Below, piece by piece: positions 1-6,735 of a DNA stretch of 10,568 nt. Source of the stretch: Beijerinckiaceae bacterium (GTDB lineage Bacteria; Pseudomonadota; Alphaproteobacteria; Rhizobiales; Beijerinckiaceae); assembly GCA_947455285.1 (NCBI GenBank), contig CANGOK010000094.1, positions 1 through 10,568 of the forward strand. The letters run 5' to 3'. The position numbers were made by a program, and so were the translations under genes. Under the pieces are notes generated by a model, which searched no databases, was not told the DNA's origin, and worked only from the letters and a program-made list of their open reading frames with translations. How positions within the stretch are numbered: position 1 is the stretch's first letter; each line of letters starts with the position of its first letter.

Positions 1-1
1 C

Positions 2-778
2 CTCGCCCGTGTCGCGCCCCGTGACGGGACGGTGCTGCACGCCATCTTCCAGAACATGCCCGTGCTGCAGGCGATCGGCTCGCAGGGCGTTGAATTCGAC
101 GTGCGCAAGTTTGGTTGGATCGGCAACACCACCAATAGCCCCAATGTCATCAACTCCTGGCACACGACCGGCATCAAGACCATTCAGGACGTGATGGAGC
201 GCGAACTCGTGGTCGGCGCCCCGGGCGCGGCCTCGACCTCCTACATCTATCCCGCCGCGCTCAATGCGCTGGTCGGAACCAAGTTCAAGATCGTCGCGGG
301 CTATCCCGGCGGCAACGACGTCAATCTCGCCATGGAAAAGGGCGAAGTCGGCGGGCGCGGATCCAATAGCTGGGCCTCGTGGAAGAGCGGCCATCCCCAT
401 TGGCTTGCGGAGAAGAAAATCACCATCCTCGTCCAGATCGGCCTGCAACGGGCGCCTGATCTCCCAGATGTGCCGCTTATGTCGGAACTGGCCAAGAACG
501 AGGAGGACCGGCAGGTTCTCACCTTCATGTCAGCAGACATGGGCATATCGCGTGCTTTTGTGACCACTTATGACGTGCCCCCTGCCCGCCTCGAAGCCCT
601 GCGCGCCGCCTTCGACAAGATGGTGAAGGATCCGGATTTCCTCGCAGAAGCCGACAAGATGAAGATGGACATCGCTCCGACCACGGGCCTTGAGGCGCAG
701 AAGGTGGCCGAGAGCATGCTCTCCATGCCGCCCAATATCGTCCAGCGCGCCAAGGTGCTGTTCGAGCCGGGGAAATAA
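2..778 (+). CDS. Bug/TctC-type periplasmic solute-binding protein, 5' end outside window
   Basis: This is the C-terminal 258 residues of a tripartite tricarboxylate transporter (TTT) receptor-like protein. The frame is open from base 2 and begins in the APRDG segment that follows the first ligand-binding lobe in the downstream paralog at 782-1801. Aligned to that paralog, about 85 residues are missing, including the signal peptide. Shared blocks with it include LNAL-GTKFKI--GYPG, DLPD-PLM-EL and DPDFLAEA, spread along the whole visible length. Known for the family: secreted periplasmic proteins that capture carboxylates or other small anions for a TctA/TctB-type membrane complex; many alphaproteobacterial members are orphans without a nearby permease. 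The ligand cannot be read from the sequence. The stop (TAA) lies 3 nt before the next start, so the two genes are almost certainly one transcription unit. A GTG at 32 could be mistaken for a start, but homology continues upstream of it. Confidence 0.88.
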   Translation, partial: LARVAPRDGTVLHAIFQNMPVLQAIGSQGVEFDVRKFGWIGNTTNSPNVINSWHTTGIKTIQDVMERELVVGAPGAASTSYIYPAALNALVGTKFKIVAGYPGGNDVNLAMEKGEVGGRGSNSWASWKSGHPHWLAEKKITILVQIGLQRAPDLPDVPLMSELAKNEEDRQVLTFMSADMGISRAFVTTYDVPPARLEALRAAFDKMVKDPDFLAEADKMKMDIAPTTGLEAQKVAESMLSMPPNIVQRAKVLFEPGK

Positions 779-781
779 ACC

Positions 782-1801
782 ATGCTGCGCCGCGCCTTTA
801 TCGCCATCGCTGGTCTTGTCTCGACCTGTGGCGCTGAGGAGGCGCGCGCAGACGCCGCCGATTTCTATCGGGGCCGCACAGTGCAATTCTATATCGGCAG
901 CGCGCCCGGCGGCGGCTACGATTTTTTCGGTCGGCTGATCGCACGTCATTTCGGGCGCTTCATTCCCGGCAAGCCCAATGTTGTTCCGGTGAACATGCCG
1001 GGCGCGGGCGGACTGAAGATGGCTGGCTACCTCTACACCATCGCGCCGCGCGACGGTTCGGCGCTTGGAATCCTCGCCCAGACCGCGCCATTGGAGCAGG
1101 CCTTTGGCGCGCCGGGAGTGCAGTTCGACGCAGCGCGCTTCACCTATATCGGCCGCGTCGCCCCTGCGGTCGAGGTGACCTACACTTGGAACACGTCGCC
1201 CACCCGGACTTTGGAAGATGCGCGCCAGCGCGAGACCGTGATGGGCGGGGCGAGCCCTGACACCAATACCGTCATTTATCTCAACGTGCTCAACGCGTTG
1301 GCGGGCACCAAATTCAAGATCATCAGCGGCTACCCCGGCACCGCCGAACTCAATGTCGCTCTGGAGCGCGGAGAGATCGAAGGCACGACCAAGACATGGG
1401 AGGCATTCCGCGCGGAGAACAGCGCCTGGCTTGAGAAGGGACAGGTGCGGATCATGCTGCAATACGCCCTGAAGCGCGCGCACGACCTGCCCGACACGCC
1501 CCTGATGATCGAGCTTGGCCGCACGCCGGAGGAGCGTGAGGCCCTTCGCTTCTTCGCCACCGGCAACGAACTGGGACGCGGCGCCATGACCACGCCCGAC
1601 GTACCCGCTGAGCGCACGGCCGCCCTGCGTCAGGCCTTTGACGCCATGGTGAGAGATCCCGAATTTCTCGCCGAGGCAGCCCAGCGCAAGATCGACGTCG
1701 ATCCAATGGGCGGAGAGGATGTCGCCGGTCTGGTGCGCGCGATTCTCAGCGCCCCGCCTGCGATCGTGGAGCGGGCGAAGCAGGCGCGCGAAGGACGTTG
1801 A
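782..1801 (+). CDS. Bug/TctC-type periplasmic solute-binding protein (tandem paralog)
   Basis: A complete 339-residue TTT-type receptor, the usual length for the family. Residues 1 to about 24 look like a Sec signal peptide: two arginines, the hydrophobic stretch AFIAIAGLV, and a likely cleavage near ARADA. The cysteine at 16 is in VSTC, not a good lipobox. Family landmarks are APGGGYD (41-47), NMPGAGGLKM (71-80) and APRDGSALG (88-96), which match the first-lobe ligand-binding loops of Bug proteins. The ATG at 782 is preceded by GGGGA (769-773) at good spacing, inside the end of the upstream gene. The protein should act in the periplasm as a high-affinity binding component; the ligand is unknown. 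No TctA or TctB membrane gene follows: the next gene is lexA after a 238-bp gap, so the membrane partner must be upstream or elsewhere. The family assignment is firm and the substrate is open. Confidence 0.93.
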   Translation: MLRRAFIAIAGLVSTCGAEEARADAADFYRGRTVQFYIGSAPGGGYDFFGRLIARHFGRFIPGKPNVVPVNMPGAGGLKMAGYLYTIAPRDGSALGILAQTAPLEQAFGAPGVQFDAARFTYIGRVAPAVEVTYTWNTSPTRTLEDARQRETVMGGASPDTNTVIYLNVLNALAGTKFKIISGYPGTAELNVALERGEIEGTTKTWEAFRAENSAWLEKGQVRIMLQYALKRAHDLPDTPLMIELGRTPEEREALRFFATGNELGRGAMTTPDVPAERTAALRQAFDAMVRDPEFLAEAAQRKIDVDPMGGEDVAGLVRAILSAPPAIVERAKQAREGR

Positions 1802-1906
1802 TTCGCCTCCTGTTCCTTTGATTGAAGGATTAGCCCAAAGAGGCGTTGCGCGCTTGCGTGCCCCAACCCCTTACAAATCAATAGCCTAAGCCTTTTCGGC
1901 AGACCA

Positions 1907-1934
1907 CTTGCGGAACGCACCGCGAACATATAGT
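1907..1934 (+). promoter_or_regulatory. Candidate lexA promoter (-35 and -10)
   Basis: A TATAGT hexamer at 1929-1934 is a good -10 match. CTTGCG at 1907-1912 (or TTGCGG at 1908-1913) is a plausible -35, giving a spacer of 16 (or 15) bp. Transcription would start near 1941, leaving a leader of about 100 nt before lexA. The elements enclose and border LexA-type boxes, which is what an autoregulated promoter should look like. This is pattern matching only. Confidence 0.5.
1913..1927 (+). promoter_or_regulatory. LexA binding site (SOS box), perfect GAAC-N7-GAAC
   Basis: The sequence GAACGCACCGCGAAC is an exact match to the direct-repeat SOS box described for alphaproteobacterial LexA (GTTC-N7-GTTC, or GAAC-N7-GAAC on the other strand). 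It sits about 113 bp before the lexA start and fills the spacer between the proposed -35 and -10 hexamers, so bound LexA would block RNA polymerase. A perfect box would occur by chance about 0.3 times in a window of this size, and its position in the lexA promoter makes chance unlikely. Confidence 0.8.
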
Positions 1935-1938
1935 GTTC

Positions 1939-1953
1939 GTTCACGCTTTGTTT
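1939..1953 (+). promoter_or_regulatory. Second, imperfect LexA-type box, GTTC-N7-GTTT
   Basis: GTTCACGCTTTGTTT differs from GTTC-N7-GTTC only in the last base. It lies just downstream of the -10 hexamer, over the expected transcription start, and is in the opposite orientation to the perfect box at 1913-1927. A one-mismatch box alone would be weak evidence, but its position supports a second LexA contact site. Confidence 0.45.
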
Positions 1954-2028
1954 AAGCGATTCCCGCAGTCTTCGAGACGGATCGCCGTTTGCGAATCTCT
2001 GCGCGCCGGCCACCGGGACGGGACCTTC

Positions 2029-2035
2029 GAGAGGA
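2029..2035 (+). promoter_or_regulatory. Ribosome binding site that decides the lexA start
   Basis: GAGAGGA lies 4 nt before the ATG at 2040. The reading frame is open further upstream (to a GTG-, CTG- or ATG-like codon at about 1989), but the extra residues are not part of LexA, whose N terminus should begin MLTKKQ. This site supports the start at 2040. Confidence 0.65.
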
Positions 2036-2039
2036 CGCC

Positions 2040-2750
2040 ATGCTGACCAAAAAACAGAGCGAGCTGCTTCGCTTCATCAACGAGCGGCTCAAGGAAGACG
2101 GGGTGCCCCCCTCCTTCGACGAGATGAAGGAGGCGCTGGACCTGCGCTCCAAATCCGGCATTCATCGCCTGATCATGGCCCTTGAGGAGCGCGGATTCAT
2201 CCGCCGCCTGCCCAATCGTGCGCGCGCGCTCGAAGTGCTCCGCCTTCCCGAATCCGCCACGCCTTCTCCGGGCGCGCGCGGGGGCAAATTCTCACCCTCG
2301 GTCATCGAAGGCGATCTTGGCCGTATCCGCCAGACGCAGACAATCCCCCTGCCCGGCGACGATAGCGGCGCCGTGTCGATCCCCGTCATGGGCCGTATCG
2401 CTGCAGGCACCCCCATCACCGCCATCCAGAGCCGCAGCCACACCATCGGCATGCCTGCGGACATGCTGGGTCAGGGCGATCATTTCGCGCTTGAAGTGCG
2501 GGGCGACTCCATGATCGAGGCCGGCATTCTCGATCAGGACGTGGTCATCATCCGCAAGCAGGATACAGCGGAGACTGGCGACATCGTGGTGGCGCTCATC
2601 GACGATGAGGAGGCGACCTTGAAGCGCCTGCGCAAGCGCGGCGCCTCCATCGCACTTGAAGCGGCGAACCCCGCCTATGAGACCCGCATCTTCGGGCCTG
2701 ACCGGGTCCGTATCCAGGGGCGTCTCGTCACCCTGATCCGGAAGTACTGA
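2040..2750 (+). CDS. lexA: LexA repressor, SOS regulator and self-cleaving serine protease
   Basis: The 236-residue product represses the DNA-damage response and cleaves itself when stimulated by RecA on single-stranded DNA. Residues 1-70 form the winged-helix DNA-binding domain (MLTKKQSELLRFI, then the recognition region with RSKSGIHRLI). A long linker (about 70-113) is typical of alphaproteobacterial LexA, compared with 202 residues in total for E. coli. The C-terminal S24 peptidase domain has the cleavage site Ala122-Gly123 in GRIAAGTP, the nucleophile Ser157 in GDSM and the general base Lys195 in ATLKRL, so autocleavage should be intact. The start at 2040 is set by homology and a GAGAGGA ribosome binding site. 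Two LexA boxes in the promoter imply autoregulation. The gene is convergent with comEC, and the two stop codons abut, together spelling TGATCA. Confidence 0.98.
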   Translation: MLTKKQSELLRFINERLKEDGVPPSFDEMKEALDLRSKSGIHRLIMALEERGFIRRLPNRARALEVLRLPESATPSPGARGGKFSPSVIEGDLGRIRQTQTIPLPGDDSGAVSIPVMGRIAAGTPITAIQSRSHTIGMPADMLGQGDHFALEVRGDSMIEAGILDQDVVIIRKQDTAETGDIVVALIDDEEATLKRLRKRGASIALEAANPAYETRIFGPDRVRIQGRLVTLIRKY

Positions 2751-5132
2751 TCAACGGAAGGGCGGATCATGTTCCTGATCCGCCTCATCCGTAAATGCTT
2801 CGGACTGGACAGATCGCCCAAGCGGCGCTCCATTGGGCGCACGTTCCAACTCGCGAATGGGTGCAGGCGACCATGGGCGGTTTTCGCTTCGCCCGCGCGC
2901 CGTTCGCACAAACACCTCGCTATCTTGAAGGCGCAGCAGCACCGCTCCTGTCGCCCGCAATCGGCCGATGTCGAATAGAAGTTCCGACGCGCAGCCCGAT
3001 GGCGCTGGCAGGGACGACACGATGATGTCCGCGCGCCCGCAGTCCTGCGCGAAGGCGCGACGATCCAGCACCAGCGATAGGCTGCGCCCATCTTCGAGCG
3101 TCACAGCGCACCCTCCCAAATCACAACGCGGCCCATCTGGCCCCCCGGGTTTTTCCGCGTAAGCGACGCCATTCTGGGTGCGCGGCGACGCGCTCGCGGC
3201 GATCGCATCTGCTGCAGGGCGACCGTCTGCGTCCGCCCGCAGCCATTGCTCGACGCCGAAAGCGCTGGGGCGGCGTCCGAATGCTGCGAGCCTTCCGTCA
3301 ACCATACGCGCCGCAGCCGCATCGCCGGTCGGCGCTATCGCGACATCGAACTCCTCGCCGGTCGCCGCGCCATAAAGACCTATGGCGGCAAGCGGCAGGG
3401 CCAGCAAGCGCATGGGCATACTGCGCCATAGAACAGCGCAGAGGACCGCGAGAGATAGAAACGGAAGCGCCCACGAGGCGAAGGCGTGAAGATGGACGGT
3501 CGCGCCGGGCAAGGCGCCGATCCAGCGTGCAGCCCAGAGAATGAAATTGATTCCGAGGCCCAGATAGGACCAAACCCAGCCATCGAGGCCGAGCGGATAG
3601 AGAAATGCCCCGATCAGCGCCCCCGGAACCGCGAAGAATTCGATGATGGTCAGTGTCAGCGGATTTCCGATGAGCACGTAGGGACTCAATTCGTGAAAGC
3701 CTGCCGCCATGAAAGAGGCGGTCGCGGTTGTGGCGCAGACGGTGGACAGCAGCATCGCCGCAGGTCCATGGCGCAGGCGCTCCAACGCCATGAGCAGCTT
3801 GTCGCTTCGATCGATGCGTGGGCGCATGGGCATCTTATCGATGGACCTTATGCGCTTGGCAGCATCCGCCCGCGCCTCCCAGATCGCGACCAACGCCGAC
3901 ACGGCCGCGAATGAAAGCTGGAAACTCGCGCCCAGCAGCGCCTCCGGTTCAAAGAGGACAATGACAAAAGCCGCTAGCGCCAGATTGCGCATACTGAAGG
4001 CGCGTCGGTCGAATAGGACGGCGCCAAGCATGATCAGCGTCATATAAAGGGCTCGCTCGGTCCCGGGGCGCGAGCCAGTGCCGACCGCGTAGACAATGGC
4101 GCCCAGCATGGCGAGCGCCGCCGCCCATTTCTTGATGGGATAATGGAGCGCCAACGTCGGCGAGAGCGCCAGAAGACGCCGCAGCCCCCAGAAGAAGATT
4201 CCCGCTACGAGCGTCATCTGAACGCCCGCGATGGTGATGATGTGGAAGATCCCGGCCTCGCGGATCACCTCGCGCGTGGGGTCATCCAGAAAATCGCGCT
4301 TGCCCGTGACCATGGCCGCGCCCACCGCGCCAGCCGGCCCCCCGATGCTGCGCTCGACACGTTTCGCCAAGGCGTTGCGCGCACGGTCGATATGGGCATA
4401 GAGGCGCAGGCCGAGATCGGCGGGCGTCGCCGGTGGCAAAGCGTCGATGCGTCCTGTCGCATTCCCCACCGCGCCGATCCTCGCGAAGAAAGCGTCGCGC
4501 GCAAAGTCATAGCCGCCGGGCATGGCGGCGCGCGCTGGCGGCAAAAGGCGCGCACGCATGGACACGTGGTCGCCGGCCTCGTGCATCATCGCTCGCTTCG
4601 TGGTCAGCCTTATGCGATAGGGCGTCGCCTCGGGCGCGAGCCCATCGATCGAAGTCAGTCGCAGAATGAAGCGCGCCCCTTCGCGTCGATGATCGACCTC
4701 TTCAAGAAAGCCCGTCACCTTCGCTATACGAATGCGGTCGAGCACCGGCGCCTCGACCCGCGCGGTGCGCAGCCCAGCGCTCGTAAGACCGCCAAAGAAA
4801 GCAGCGCAGGCGACAAAGGTTCGGAAGGCTGCAGGGCTGGAGCGGCAAAGAAGCGCCAGCATCGCGCAGGCGGCCATGAGGGCGAGGCAGAAGGGAAGCG
4901 AAGAATCCCGCTCCGCCGTGAGATGGACCACAGCCCCGGCGCCGGCACAAACGGGAACCCAGAGGAAGAGACGCCGCTCGTCGATTTCGAGCCTGATGGC
5001 GAGGGCATAGGATTCCCGCAGCCGCGCGAAACGTGCAGCGATCTCCCAGCCCTGCGGCGCGCCTGCAGCGCGCCCCCCCACCCCGACGATGACCGACATC
5101 GACGCACCGAAACGCTTGCTGAAAATAGCCAA
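2751..5132 (-). CDS. comEC: ComEC/Rec2 family DNA-uptake channel protein
   Basis: A 793-residue polytopic inner-membrane protein of the ComEC/Rec2 family, which passes transforming single-stranded DNA into the cytoplasm. Residues 54-120 hold the first membrane segments after RRLFLWVPV, 130-235 the DUF4131-like OB-fold region (with MPGGYDFARDAFF), and about 265-570 the Competence domain with many hydrophobic segments, including AGIFHIITIAGVQMTLVAG (293-311) and GASFQLSFAAVSAL (401-414). The C-terminal part (about 595-740) starts with DVAIAPTGDA where Bacillus-type ComEC has its DVGQGDA block, but there is no HxHxDH metal site. This degenerate form, with cysteines at 670, 675, 698 and 714, is usual in alphaproteobacteria. 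The start is uncertain: the TTG at 5132 gives the longest frame, an ATG at 5099 would remove 11 residues, and neither has a clear ribosome binding site. It may be read through from the monooxygenase gene upstream. Confidence 0.95.
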   Translation of the reverse strand: MAIFSKRFGASMSVIVGVGGRAAGAPQGWEIAARFARLRESYALAIRLEIDERRLFLWVPVCAGAGAVVHLTAERDSSLPFCLALMAACAMLALLCRSSPAAFRTFVACAAFFGGLTSAGLRTARVEAPVLDRIRIAKVTGFLEEVDHRREGARFILRLTSIDGLAPEATPYRIRLTTKRAMMHEAGDHVSMRARLLPPARAAMPGGYDFARDAFFARIGAVGNATGRIDALPPATPADLGLRLYAHIDRARNALAKRVERSIGGPAGAVGAAMVTGKRDFLDDPTREVIREAGIFHIITIAGVQMTLVAGIFFWGLRRLLALSPTLALHYPIKKWAAALAMLGAIVYAVGTGSRPGTERALYMTLIMLGAVLFDRRAFSMRNLALAAFVIVLFEPEALLGASFQLSFAAVSALVAIWEARADAAKRIRSIDKMPMRPRIDRSDKLLMALERLRHGPAAMLLSTVCATTATASFMAAGFHELSPYVLIGNPLTLTIIEFFAVPGALIGAFLYPLGLDGWVWSYLGLGINFILWAARWIGALPGATVHLHAFASWALPFLSLAVLCAVLWRSMPMRLLALPLAAIGLYGAATGEEFDVAIAPTGDAAAARMVDGRLAAFGRRPSAFGVEQWLRADADGRPAADAIAASASPRTQNGVAYAEKPGGPDGPRCDLGGCAVTLEDGRSLSLVLDRRAFAQDCGRADIIVSSLPAPSGCASELLFDIGRLRATGAVLLRLQDSEVFVRTARGRSENRPWSPAPIRELERAPNGAPLGRSVQSEAFTDEADQEHDPPFR
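2761..2784. terminator. Perfect 9-bp inverted repeat, possible bidirectional stem-loop between lexA and comEC
   Basis: GGCGGATCA (2761-2769) and TGATCCGCC (2776-2784) are exact inverted copies around a 6-nt loop. The repeat starts 11 nt after the lexA stop and lies inside the last codons of comEC. No run of T follows on either strand, so it is not a textbook intrinsic terminator. It could still end or stabilise the lexA transcript, and it would also form in the comEC message. Confidence 0.45.
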
Positions 5133-5169
5133 GCTTAAGCGTTCGGGCGCCGTTACGTAAAGTAGCCGA

Positions 5170-6288
5170 TCAGAGGCGCAGGCCAGCGCGCTTCATGCGC
5201 GGAAGCACTTCCTGAGAAAAATAAGGAAATTCCTTGAGATAATTCAGGAAAACCAGAGCTGATCCCGCCACGCCGATCGCCTCCAGCTTCGCCAACTCCT
5301 CGACGATGTCGTCGGGCGAGCCAACCAGCGGATACATTCCGGGAAAGATGCCTGGATATTTTCGCTCTGCCGGCTTCACGCTGGCGAGCACCGCCTTGTC
5401 GCTGACGCTATTGGCCTCGCGCGTGCTTTTTGAAAGCGTGCCCGCCTTCATGCGGCGGAAATATTCGAGCGCGCCCTGGTCGGCATGTTCGACAGCATAA
5501 TAATGCGCATATTCCTCAGCCTCCTTGCGAGTCGGGCGGCAGACGATCTGCGTCTCCACATAGACATCCGTGCTGCGCCCATATTGCGCGGCAAGTCCTT
5601 GTTGCCGCTGCACCATGTCGCGCACCTGATCGACGCTGTGCATGGAGGAGAAAAGGATGTCCGCAGCCTGCGCCGCGAAGACCTGCCCATCCCCCGATTG
5701 CGCCGCTGACATTACAGGCGGGCTTTTCTGCACAGGGAGTGGGTCCGTGACCAGACCGCGCAATTTGTAGAATTCGCCGTCCCAGTCGAACTCGCCGCCG
5801 CCCTTCAACAACTTGTCATAGATGCGGAACCACTCGAGCCCCTTGGCGTAGCGAAGATCGGGGTCGATCGTCACGCCATGCATGTCGAATTCGTCTGGGT
5901 TCCAGCCGCAGACGACATTAATGCCGGCGCGCCCATGGGTGACGTGGTCAATGGTGGTGATCGCCTTGGCAGCGAAGGCAGGGGTCAGCAGCGACACATG
6001 GGCGGTGACGAAAAGACCGATGTTCTTCGTGATTGCGCCAAGGGCCGCGGCCTGCGTGAAGGTCTCGAAGGAGCGCCCCCACATATCGGCCTCGCCCCCA
6101 AGCCCGTGCCATTTTGCGATGGGCAGCAGAAACTCGACGCCCGCATCATCCGCCATTTTCGCGACTTCAGCGATCTCGTCCCAATCGGCGCGCCAGCGCT
6201 CGGGCGCCGAACTCAAGGTCATGCCGCCCGCGCAGTTGAGCCCGAACATGCCAAATTTGAAACGGTTCGCCCCGAAGAACGCGCCCAT
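5170..6288 (-). CDS. LLM-class flavin-dependent monooxygenase, RutA/SfnG-like
   Basis: A 372-residue bacterial-luciferase-like TIM-barrel enzyme that should use reduced FMN and oxygen. Residues 48-75 (DAGVEFLLPIAKWHGLGGE) and 105-135 (AAKAITTIDHVTHGR, then INVVCGWNPDEF) match the barrel core shared by RutA (pyrimidine oxygenase) and SfnG (dimethylsulfone monooxygenase). The blocks WDGEFYKLRG (169-178) and SAAQSGDGQVFAAQAAD (194-210) fit the same group. The position after NVV is Cys127, where I recall Thr in RutA and Ser in SfnG, so the substrate is probably different; a small nitrogen or sulfur compound is a reasonable guess, not a conclusion. The ATG at 6288 has a strong GGAGGA at 6294-6299. 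A perfect palindrome overlaps that site. No flavin reductase or other rut, sfn or ssu gene is in view. It lies 54 bp downstream of the small unknown gene and 37-70 bp upstream of comEC. Confidence 0.92.
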   Translation of the reverse strand: MGAFFGANRFKFGMFGLNCAGGMTLSSAPERWRADWDEIAEVAKMADDAGVEFLLPIAKWHGLGGEADMWGRSFETFTQAAALGAITKNIGLFVTAHVSLLTPAFAAKAITTIDHVTHGRAGINVVCGWNPDEFDMHGVTIDPDLRYAKGLEWFRIYDKLLKGGGEFDWDGEFYKLRGLVTDPLPVQKSPPVMSAAQSGDGQVFAAQAADILFSSMHSVDQVRDMVQRQQGLAAQYGRSTDVYVETQIVCRPTRKEAEEYAHYYAVEHADQGALEYFRRMKAGTLSKSTREANSVSDKAVLASVKPAERKYPGIFPGMYPLVGSPDDIVEELAKLEAIGVAGSALVFLNYLKEFPYFSQEVLPRMKRAGLRL

Positions 6289-6293
6289 GGCTT

Positions 6294-6299
6294 TCCTCC
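6294..6299 (-). promoter_or_regulatory. Ribosome binding site of the monooxygenase gene
   Basis: On the minus strand this reads GGAGGA, 5 nt before the ATG at 6288, an unusually strong match for this window. Its upstream two bases are also the end of the palindrome at 6298-6312, so anything bound there, or an RNA hairpin formed there, would affect translation start. Confidence 0.75.
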
Positions 6300-6312
6300 A
6301 AATGTCATTTGG
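6298..6312. promoter_or_regulatory. Perfect 15-bp palindrome (operator-like) before the monooxygenase start
   Basis: CCAAATG T CATTTGG has 7-bp arms around a single central base and touches the ribosome binding site of the monooxygenase. It may be an operator for a dimeric regulator. In RNA it can also fold as a 5-bp stem (CCAAA/UUUGG) with a 5-nt loop, pairing part of the ribosome binding site. No regulator gene is adjacent, so the bound protein, if any, is unknown. Confidence 0.45.
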
Positions 6313-6342
6313 GCGCGGATGCTAGACGACCAAGCTTCCCCG

Positions 6343-6735
6343 TCAAGCAGGCGAGACCTTCGTCACCCTGTAGGTATGCACATCGCCGTCCGCATCACGG
6401 ATAGAGACATATTCGCCGGGGGTGAAGGCGTGGGATTCGAAATGATAGCCAAGCTCCTCCTCGCCGGTGTTGCGAGGGTCGTAATCGAACGCCCAGGTCG
6501 CCCCACCGGCGCCGCCTGCGCGATGCCCGAGCAAGCCGCGTTCGACAATGTCGCCGCCTTCCAGCCGGTGAACGAAGCAGAGCGCACGCTGGCTGCGCCA
6601 ACCTTCGACGCTGATATGTCCGGCGGCGTCGAGCGGAGCCACCAGATCGTAACCCTCTCCCGGCTCCCCTTCGGGGTGGCCCTTGGCGCGCGCCCGCTCA
6701 AGGCGAATCTTGCGCATGTGATAGCTGGTCGTCAT
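6343..6735 (-). CDS. Conserved small protein of unknown function
   Basis: A 130-residue cytosolic protein with no signal peptide or membrane segment. It resembles a family of uncharacterised proteins common in rhizobia and related alphaproteobacteria, with a typical opening MTTSYHMRKIRLERAR, a GYDLVAPLDAAGHI block (28-41), a WAFDYDP block (81-87) and the end block FTPGEYVSIRD (104-114) followed by HTYRV (120-124). I know no function for the family. The frame stays open further upstream to 6876, but the ATG at 6735 is chosen because conservation begins there and GGAG lies 6 nt upstream. The composition (many acidic and glycine residues, single cysteine) gives no catalytic hint. It is followed after 54 bp by the monooxygenase on the same strand, so co-transcription is possible, but the palindrome in the gap may give that gene its own control. 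Confidence 0.8.
   Translation of the reverse strand: MTTSYHMRKIRLERARAKGHPEGEPGEGYDLVAPLDAAGHISVEGWRSQRALCFVHRLEGGDIVERGLLGHRAGGAGGATWAFDYDPRNTGEEELGYHFESHAFTPGEYVSIRDADGDVHTYRVTKVSPA

Noticed and set aside
530..1483. Long open frame (317 codons) on the minus strand across the two binding-protein genes
   Set aside because: It is antisense to two genes with clear family homology, its product has no recognisable domain, and GC-rich DNA commonly leaves such frames open.
1804..1845. Inverted repeat CGCCTC/GAGGCG with an inner TCCTT/AAGGA pair after the second binding-protein gene, as a terminator
   Set aside because: The arms are short, the outer loop is 30 nt, and no T-run follows.
4143..5138. 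Open frame of 331 codons on the plus strand opposite comEC
   Set aside because: The product is a low-complexity, arginine-rich shadow of the ComEC reading frame with no domain.
5111..5143. AACGCTT/AAGCGTT inverted repeat between the monooxygenase and comEC as a terminator
   Set aside because: Only 7 bp with a 19-nt loop and no T-run; it may be a chance pairing around the comEC start.
5141..5155. GTTC-N7-GTTA, a near SOS box just upstream of comEC
   Set aside because: One-mismatch boxes of this type are expected more than once by chance in 10 kb on two strands, and comEC is not a standard LexA target.
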